Below the pieces are notes generated by a model. It made no database searches, was not told the origin of the DNA, and saw nothing but the letters and a program-made list of their open reading frames with translations. DNA of 9,341 nucleotides from DG-33 sp964345105 (GTDB lineage Archaea > Hadarchaeota > Hadarchaeia > Hadarchaeales > Hadarchaeaceae), in NCBI GenBank assembly GCA_964345105.1, contig CAYFPZ010000064.1, positions 1 through 9,341 of the forward strand, in the 5' to 3' direction. Positions 5,752 through 9,341 of the stretch are shown here, piece after piece. Numbering within the stretch: the stretch's first letter is position 1; every line of letters begins with the position of its first letter. Both the position numbers and the translations under genes were made by a program.

Positions 5752-7602
5752 CTATACCCGCTTCACGGCCAAAAGTGCTATTACTACGAGGACTACGATT
5801 CCAATGGCTATGTAAGTCATCGGTATTCCTTCTTCCTCTGGTGTTGGTTCTGGCTCTTCTTCTACTGCTTCGATATCCATTATTATCTGCGGAATGTGTT
5901 GTTCTGCCCATGTGCACGTAGTTCCTGGACCTGGGTTATCAACGCTTGGCCAGTTAGTCCAGTAGGTTGTGTTATATCTGCTCCATGTGATTTGGGTGTA
6001 GAGCGGTATGTACGGAAGTTCTGGGATGACTATCGCTTGTATTTGCTTGGCTAGTGCTACTGATTGAGAACTTCCAATTGGGACGGTCCACATCTGCTCG
6101 ACCAAATCATTGACCTCTTCGTAGTTTGGAGATGCGGAGTAACCGCAGTTACCCGGCGTCGCTGAGGTTCCCGAAAACAGGGCGGCGTAGGCATTAACAG
6201 GGTACGCAGGTCCGAAGGATGGGAATCCGGCTGCCCAAGTAAAGTCCGACCAATCGAAGGTCTGTGTCATCCAGCCGTCCACCACGACACCCCAATCCTG
6301 TACGTTTGGCTCCGCCACTATTCCGATGTCTGCGAGACTATCACAGATGTACTCGGTCATTAAATTGACATCAGTCCAGCCCGTAATAGTGTTTATCTGC
6401 CATGGACCTATTGGGTTCCCTTCCCAAGTCCAGCCTTCTTCAACGCTTCCCTCGCAGTGTGCCTCTAAAATTTCTATCGCCTTTGCTGGGTCATTTGGGA
6501 TGATTCTTGCCCCGTATGTATCTTCTATTAAGTCGTAATCAATGTATAGGTCTCCTAATGCTGTGTCGGGCTTAATGTACGCTGCGGATGCCGGCGGGAC
6601 AAGTCCTTCCTGGCACACCGTAGTTATTAGATCCAGGTCGATGCCGTACGCAACAGCCTGTCTTAGCCAAGACTCACCGAGTTCGGGGTGCTCCGTGCTT
6701 GCAATGTTCGGAACCATGAATATGGGGCCAGCTGTGCAGAAGATATGACCTTCTGGGTCCATTTTGTTCCAACACTCTACATCTTCGTGGGTCATGACGT
6801 ATTGGTAGGAGTCAGCAAAGAAGCCATCGCTCCAGTCTATTGTCCCATCATCGAAAGCGCTTTGCTGCGCCGCAGGGCCGACAAATGTTAACACCATAAC
6901 GTATTTCGGCTCTGGCTCGCCGAATATGTCGTTCCCCCACCAATCATCGACTTTTTCAAACACGTTTCTAGTAGGCTCTATAAGACATGGCGTATACGGG
7001 CCCGCACCGTTTATATCGTCAACGTCCTCGTTCATAAACTCTGCAATTGTGTCTCCATATTGAGCTACGAGCACTTCCCATCTTGCTTTGGGAATTATCG
7101 ATGTAAGATGCAGTTGGTTGGGGACCATGATGTTACGCTCTTTGCCAGACGCCACATTAAAGTGTACGGTTTTATCATCAGCAGCTGTTATTGAGTCTAC
7201 AACACCCTCCATCAGAGCTAGTTTACCAAGTGTCTCAAAGGAGAATACAACATCCTCTGCAGTTACCGGTGTACCATCGCGCCAGCAAGCCGTGGGTTGA
7301 ATATTGACTATACACGTTGATCCATCGCTGGACCACTCAAAACTTTCGGCCAACCACGGTTCTAGCAGACCTGTGTGATAACTGTACCAAAACAATGGCA
7401 TATACACTAGGCCCGTGAATCTGTTCATCGTGGGGCTGTGGGGATTAAAGCCTAAACCACAGTACGATGCGTCACCGCCCATAGTCACTGTTTCTTCCCT
7501 TGGGAACTCCTCTTGGGCCTGAACACTACCGATACCAAATGCCGCTACACTTGCGAGTACTAACAATACGCTAAGCAAAATGGCGCTTTTCGCTTTTTCC
7601 AT
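5752..7602 (-). CDS. Family-5 (SBP_bac_5) solute-binding protein of an Opp/Dpp-type ABC importer, membrane-anchored
   Basis: The protein has 616 residues from ATG 7602, which has GGAGGT (7614-7609) 6 bases upstream; an in-frame ATG at 7641 is rejected. Residues 1-29 are a signal peptide: charged MEKAK, a hydrophobic core at about 7-25, then VQA before QEE as a likely cleavage site. There is no lipobox Cys. The body has family-5 features: LAESFEWSSDGSTCIVNIQPTACWRDGTPVTAEDVVFSFET, the middle-domain LRQAVAYGIDLDLI, and a C-terminal IVIPELPYIPLYTQ. Residues 578-594 are a Glu/Pro-rich linker (EEEPEPTPEEE) and about 595-613 a transmembrane helix ending KRV, so the mature protein is tethered at its C-terminus as in many archaea. 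The family binds peptides but also cellobiose-type and chitooligosaccharides. The gene is divergent from its permeases. The carbohydrate ligand is inferred from the neighbours. Confidence 0.92.
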   Translation of the reverse strand: MEKAKSAILLSVLLVLASVAAFGIGSVQAQEEFPREETVTMGGDASYCGLGFNPHSPTMNRFTGLVYMPLFWYSYHTGLLEPWLAESFEWSSDGSTCIVNIQPTACWRDGTPVTAEDVVFSFETLGKLALMEGVVDSITAADDKTVHFNVASGKERNIMVPNQLHLTSIIPKARWEVLVAQYGDTIAEFMNEDVDDINGAGPYTPCLIEPTRNVFEKVDDWWGNDIFGEPEPKYVMVLTFVGPAAQQSAFDDGTIDWSDGFFADSYQYVMTHEDVECWNKMDPEGHIFCTAGPIFMVPNIASTEHPELGESWLRQAVAYGIDLDLITTVCQEGLVPPASAAYIKPDTALGDLYIDYDLIEDTYGARIIPNDPAKAIEILEAHCEGSVEEGWTWEGNPIGPWQINTITGWTDVNLMTEYICDSLADIGIVAEPNVQDWGVVVDGWMTQTFDWSDFTWAAGFPSFGPAYPVNAYAALFSGTSATPGNCGYSASPNYEEVNDLVEQMWTVPIGSSQSVALAKQIQAIVIPELPYIPLYTQITWSRYNTTYWTNWPSVDNPGPGTTCTWAEQHIPQIIMDIEAVEEEPEPTPEEEGIPMTYIAIGIVVLVVIALLAVKRV

Positions 7603-7608
7603 TTTTCT

Positions 7609-7614
7609 ACCTCC
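7609..7614 (-). promoter_or_regulatory. Ribosome binding site for the binding-protein gene
   Basis: GGAGGT stands 6 bases before ATG 7602 and lies inside the longer frame starting at 7641. It therefore fixes the start directly before the signal peptide. Confidence 0.8.
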
Positions 7615-7650
7615 TTTTTTGTTAATACACTCGATATTCACGTTTATTCT

Positions 7651-7659
7651 TTATTTAAA
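7651..7659 (-). promoter_or_regulatory. Candidate TATA element for the binding-protein gene
   Basis: The minus strand reads TTTAAATAA. Transcription would start near 7630, giving a leader of about 28 bases that contains the GGAGGT site. It excludes the ATG at 7641 as a start if correct. Confidence 0.5.
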
Positions 7660-7669
7660 TGTTGTGGAC

Positions 7670-7690
7670 TTTTAGTAAATATTATTAAAA
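7670..7690. promoter_or_regulatory. Candidate operator: imperfect AT-rich palindrome
   Basis: TTTTA-G-TAA-ATA-TTA-T-TAAAA is a 21-base imperfect palindrome centred on 7680, with 8 of 10 arm positions paired. It lies between the divergent TATA elements at 7651-7659 and 7709-7714, where a shared regulator of importer genes could bind. The whole region is AT-rich, so chance symmetry is quite possible. Confidence 0.3.
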
Positions 7691-7708
7691 TTAGGCTTAT
7701 TTTTAGTC

Positions 7709-7714
7709 TATAAA
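7709..7714 (+). promoter_or_regulatory. Candidate TATA element for the permease genes
   Basis: TATAAA at this position predicts a transcription start near 7737, just before the GAGGGG ribosome binding site at 7744-7749. A second box-like stretch, TTTAAATT (7716-7723), is an alternative. Confidence 0.4.
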
Positions 7715-7754
7715 CTTTAAATTGGATAAAATTAATGGAAAATGAGGGGAAAAA

Positions 7755-8804
7755 ATGGATATTAGAAGGATGTTAGGCCCGATAAAAAAATCGTTCGCCA
7801 AAAGGCCATTTGCTAAGTTTCTCACCAAGAAACTAATTTTTTTGCTTATTGCTATTTTCCTTTCGTTTACCCTCCTGTTCATTCTTCCTTATTTTATGGC
7901 TTCAAATCCTGTGGACCTGATGATCACTCGGCTGTCAGTCACCCAGGATGTTACCAGATTAATGGTCCTGCGTGAGCAATATGTTGCATTATTTGGGTTA
8001 GATCAGCCCCTCATCGATCAGTACGGTTGCTTTTGGAACAGAGTTCTAACCATGAATTTCGGGCCCTCAATTGCTTACAACATGCGGAGCGTAGGATCCT
8101 TAGTTGGAAGAGCTTTAGTTTGGACGTTAGCCCTTATCATCCCCGTGTTAATAATTACAGTCATAGTCGGCACTTCTATAGGGGCTAGGGTCGCATTTTC
8201 CAAAAATAGGTTTCTCCACGCCTTTTATACCTTCTCTGTGTACATGAATTCGTCGCCCTATTATTGGTTTGGATTGCTTCTCGTGTTCGCCTTTGCGGTT
8301 CACTTAAGATTGTTTCCTATGTACGGGGCGTATTCTCCGTATTTGAGACCTTCTTTTAGCCTTTCATTTTTCCTAGATGTGGCATACCACTGGGTTCTAC
8401 CATTTCTCTCTCTGTTCATTGCGGGTATAGGTGGTTGGTGCATGGGCATGAGGGCAATGACGATTTACGAGAGGGGATCGGATTACATATATTACTCCAA
8501 ACAGATGGGCTTTACAAAAAGTAAATTAAGAAAGTATGCGCAGAGAAATGCTATTCTACCCTTGGTTACTGGAGTTCCAGCATATTTCGGCACCCTTGTA
8601 GGGCAGACCTTGTTGGTTGAATATGTTTTTGGGTGGCCAGGACTGGGAACTCTACTGTATGAGGCCGTAACGTCCATAGATTATCCCCTAATGCAAGGCA
8701 TTTTTGTGTTCACAGTGCTTGTGGTGTTGATTGGTAACTTTTTGGTAGACATACTTTATGGCTTTATAGACCCGCGTATCAGGACGGGCTATGTGGGTGG
8801 TTAG
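7755..8804 (+). CDS. Opp/Dpp-type ABC transporter permease, first subunit (DppB-like)
   Basis: The protein has 349 residues from ATG 7755, with GAGGGG (7744-7749) 5 bases upstream. It is an integral inner-membrane subunit. A short basic N-terminus is followed by a first helix (about 27-48), an outer loop with LGLDQPLIDQYGCFWNR-type spacing (LFGLDQPLIDQY, 79-90), and further helices at about 121-144, 171-186, 212-232, 272-292 and 314-336. The cytoplasmic EAA loop that contacts the ATPase is QMGFTKSKLRKYAQRNAILP (250-269). The motifs VFGWPGLG (291-298), DYPLMQG (309-315) and the closing DPRIR (339-343) are diagnostic of DppB/OppB. It forms a heterodimer with the next gene product and works with the binding protein encoded divergently. 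The family carries peptides and, in several archaea, beta-linked oligosaccharides. Confidence 0.93.
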   Translation: MDIRRMLGPIKKSFAKRPFAKFLTKKLIFLLIAIFLSFTLLFILPYFMASNPVDLMITRLSVTQDVTRLMVLREQYVALFGLDQPLIDQYGCFWNRVLTMNFGPSIAYNMRSVGSLVGRALVWTLALIIPVLIITVIVGTSIGARVAFSKNRFLHAFYTFSVYMNSSPYYWFGLLLVFAFAVHLRLFPMYGAYSPYLRPSFSLSFFLDVAYHWVLPFLSLFIAGIGGWCMGMRAMTIYERGSDYIYYSKQMGFTKSKLRKYAQRNAILPLVTGVPAYFGTLVGQTLLVEYVFGWPGLGTLLYEAVTSIDYPLMQGIFVFTVLVVLIGNFLVDILYGFIDPRIRTGYVGG

Positions 8805-8806
8805 CT

Positions 8807-9341
8807 ATGCCTACCAGAATGGAACTACTCAAGAAAAATCGGAAATTTAAAATCTGTTTAGCCATCGTCCTTGCCATCCTCTTTCTTGGAATTATAGGTC
8901 CATTTTTCACCAGAGATCCGTCAGAATGGCTTGCAGGTGACAGGTGGGAACCTCCATCCTTTAACTTCTTATTGGGCACTGACATGGCTGGTAGAGATGT
9001 TTTTGCCCAACTGTGCATAGCTATCCGTGATTCACTTTGGGTGGGCACTCTTGCTGGGGCACTCGCACTGGGAATTTCAATTTTAATGGGGGGGGTCCTT
9101 GCGTATAAAAGAGGATTAGTAGACGAAGGAGCGAATCTTATTATAAATATATTCCTGGTTCTCCCTCAGTTAGTTATTTTGGTAGTTTTGGCCTCGCTCC
9201 TTGCAGGCAGAAGCCTAATCACAGTCGCGATGTTGATAGCACTATTCTCATGGCCTTGGATGGCGAGAAATATAAGATCTCAAATTCTAAGTTTGAGGGA
9301 GAGAAAATTCGTGGATTTAGCTCGAATTTCTGGAAAAAGCG
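8807..9341 (+). CDS. Opp/Dpp-type ABC transporter permease, second subunit (DppC-like), 3' part missing
   Basis: The gene begins at ATG 8807, two bases after the stop of the first permease, and is cut by the window end after 178 codons (usual length about 280-300). The ribosome binding site is weak (GGGTGG at 8795-8800, inside the preceding gene), so coupled translation is likely. Residues 15-33 form the first helix. LLGTDMAGRDVFAQL (55-69) is the hallmark DppC/OppC motif before the transport domain. Helices follow at about 78-98, 111-131 and 137-150. SWPWMARNIRSQIL (148-161) and FVDLARISGKS (168-178) form the beginning of the EAA loop that docks on the ATPase. It partners with the preceding permease. 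The ATPase subunits are probably encoded downstream. Confidence 0.92.
   Translation, partial: MPTRMELLKKNRKFKICLAIVLAILFLGIIGPFFTRDPSEWLAGDRWEPPSFNFLLGTDMAGRDVFAQLCIAIRDSLWVGTLAGALALGISILMGGVLAYKRGLVDEGANLIINIFLVLPQLVILVVLASLLAGRSLITVAMLIALFSWPWMARNIRSQILSLRERKFVDLARISGKS

Noticed and set aside
7603..7641. Upstream ATG at 7641 as start of the binding protein
   Set aside because: It would put 13 polar residues before a typical signal peptide and would bury the strong GGAGGT site inside the coding region; it also lies at or before the predicted transcription start.
1..9341. tRNA or rRNA genes, CRISPR arrays, insertion sequences
   Set aside because: No cloverleaf-like segments, regularly spaced repeats, transposase motifs or terminal inverted repeats were seen; nearly all of the window is accounted for by coding sequence and short promoter gaps.

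Overview
The window looks archaeal, most likely from a thermophilic Thermoproteota-type lineage. Coding regions are rich in AGG/AGA arginine codons. TATA-like boxes (TTATAAAAA, TTTAAATAA, TATAAA) sit before the gene groups. Several genes have strong GGAGG-type ribosome binding sites in front of TTG or GTG starts. The substrate-binding protein ends in an acidic, proline-rich linker plus a C-terminal membrane helix, an arrangement typical of archaeal binding proteins. The exact taxon cannot be named from the sequence.

Layout. (1) Positions 1-119, minus strand: the first 39 codons of a YdjC/ChbG-type carbohydrate deacetylase, leaving the window on the left. (2) 120-334: divergent promoter region. 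(3) 335-3838, plus strand: a probable operon of a GH1 glycosidase homologue, an L-fucose-isomerase-like protein and an isoprenylcysteine-methyltransferase-like membrane protein. (4) 3839-3909: short convergent gap. (5) 5637-3910, minus strand: a GH9 glycosidase with no signal peptide. (6) 7602-5752, minus strand: a family-5 extracellular solute-binding protein, separated from the GH9 gene by a hairpin plus T-tract terminator. (7) 7603-7754: AT-rich divergent promoter region with a candidate operator. (8) 7755-9341, plus strand: two Opp/Dpp-type ABC permeases, the second cut by the window end. The ATPases are presumably further right.

Together the genes read as a glycan-import and intracellular breakdown locus: capture outside the cell, import through the Opp-type permeases, then cytoplasmic processing by the GH9 enzyme, the deacetylase, the GH1 homologue and the isomerase. 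Family-5 binding protein, Opp permeases and a signal-less GH9 also occur together in the Vibrio chitooligosaccharide locus, and ChbG removes acetyl groups from chitobiose. An N-acetylglucosamine or glucosamine oligosaccharide is therefore a reasonable substrate guess, though a beta-glucan is not excluded.

The most striking observation is in the GH1 homologue. The catalytic nucleophile Glu (normally TENG) is Ser (TSNG), and the acid/base motif TLNEP reads TLDEP. The rest of the glycone site is intact. An adjacent Asp-Glu pair with no enzymatic nucleophile resembles the GH20 hexosaminidase arrangement, in which the substrate's own 2-acetamido group acts as nucleophile. This could be a GH1-fold enzyme that has moved to substrate-assisted catalysis on N-acetylated sugars; a pseudoenzyme is the main alternative.
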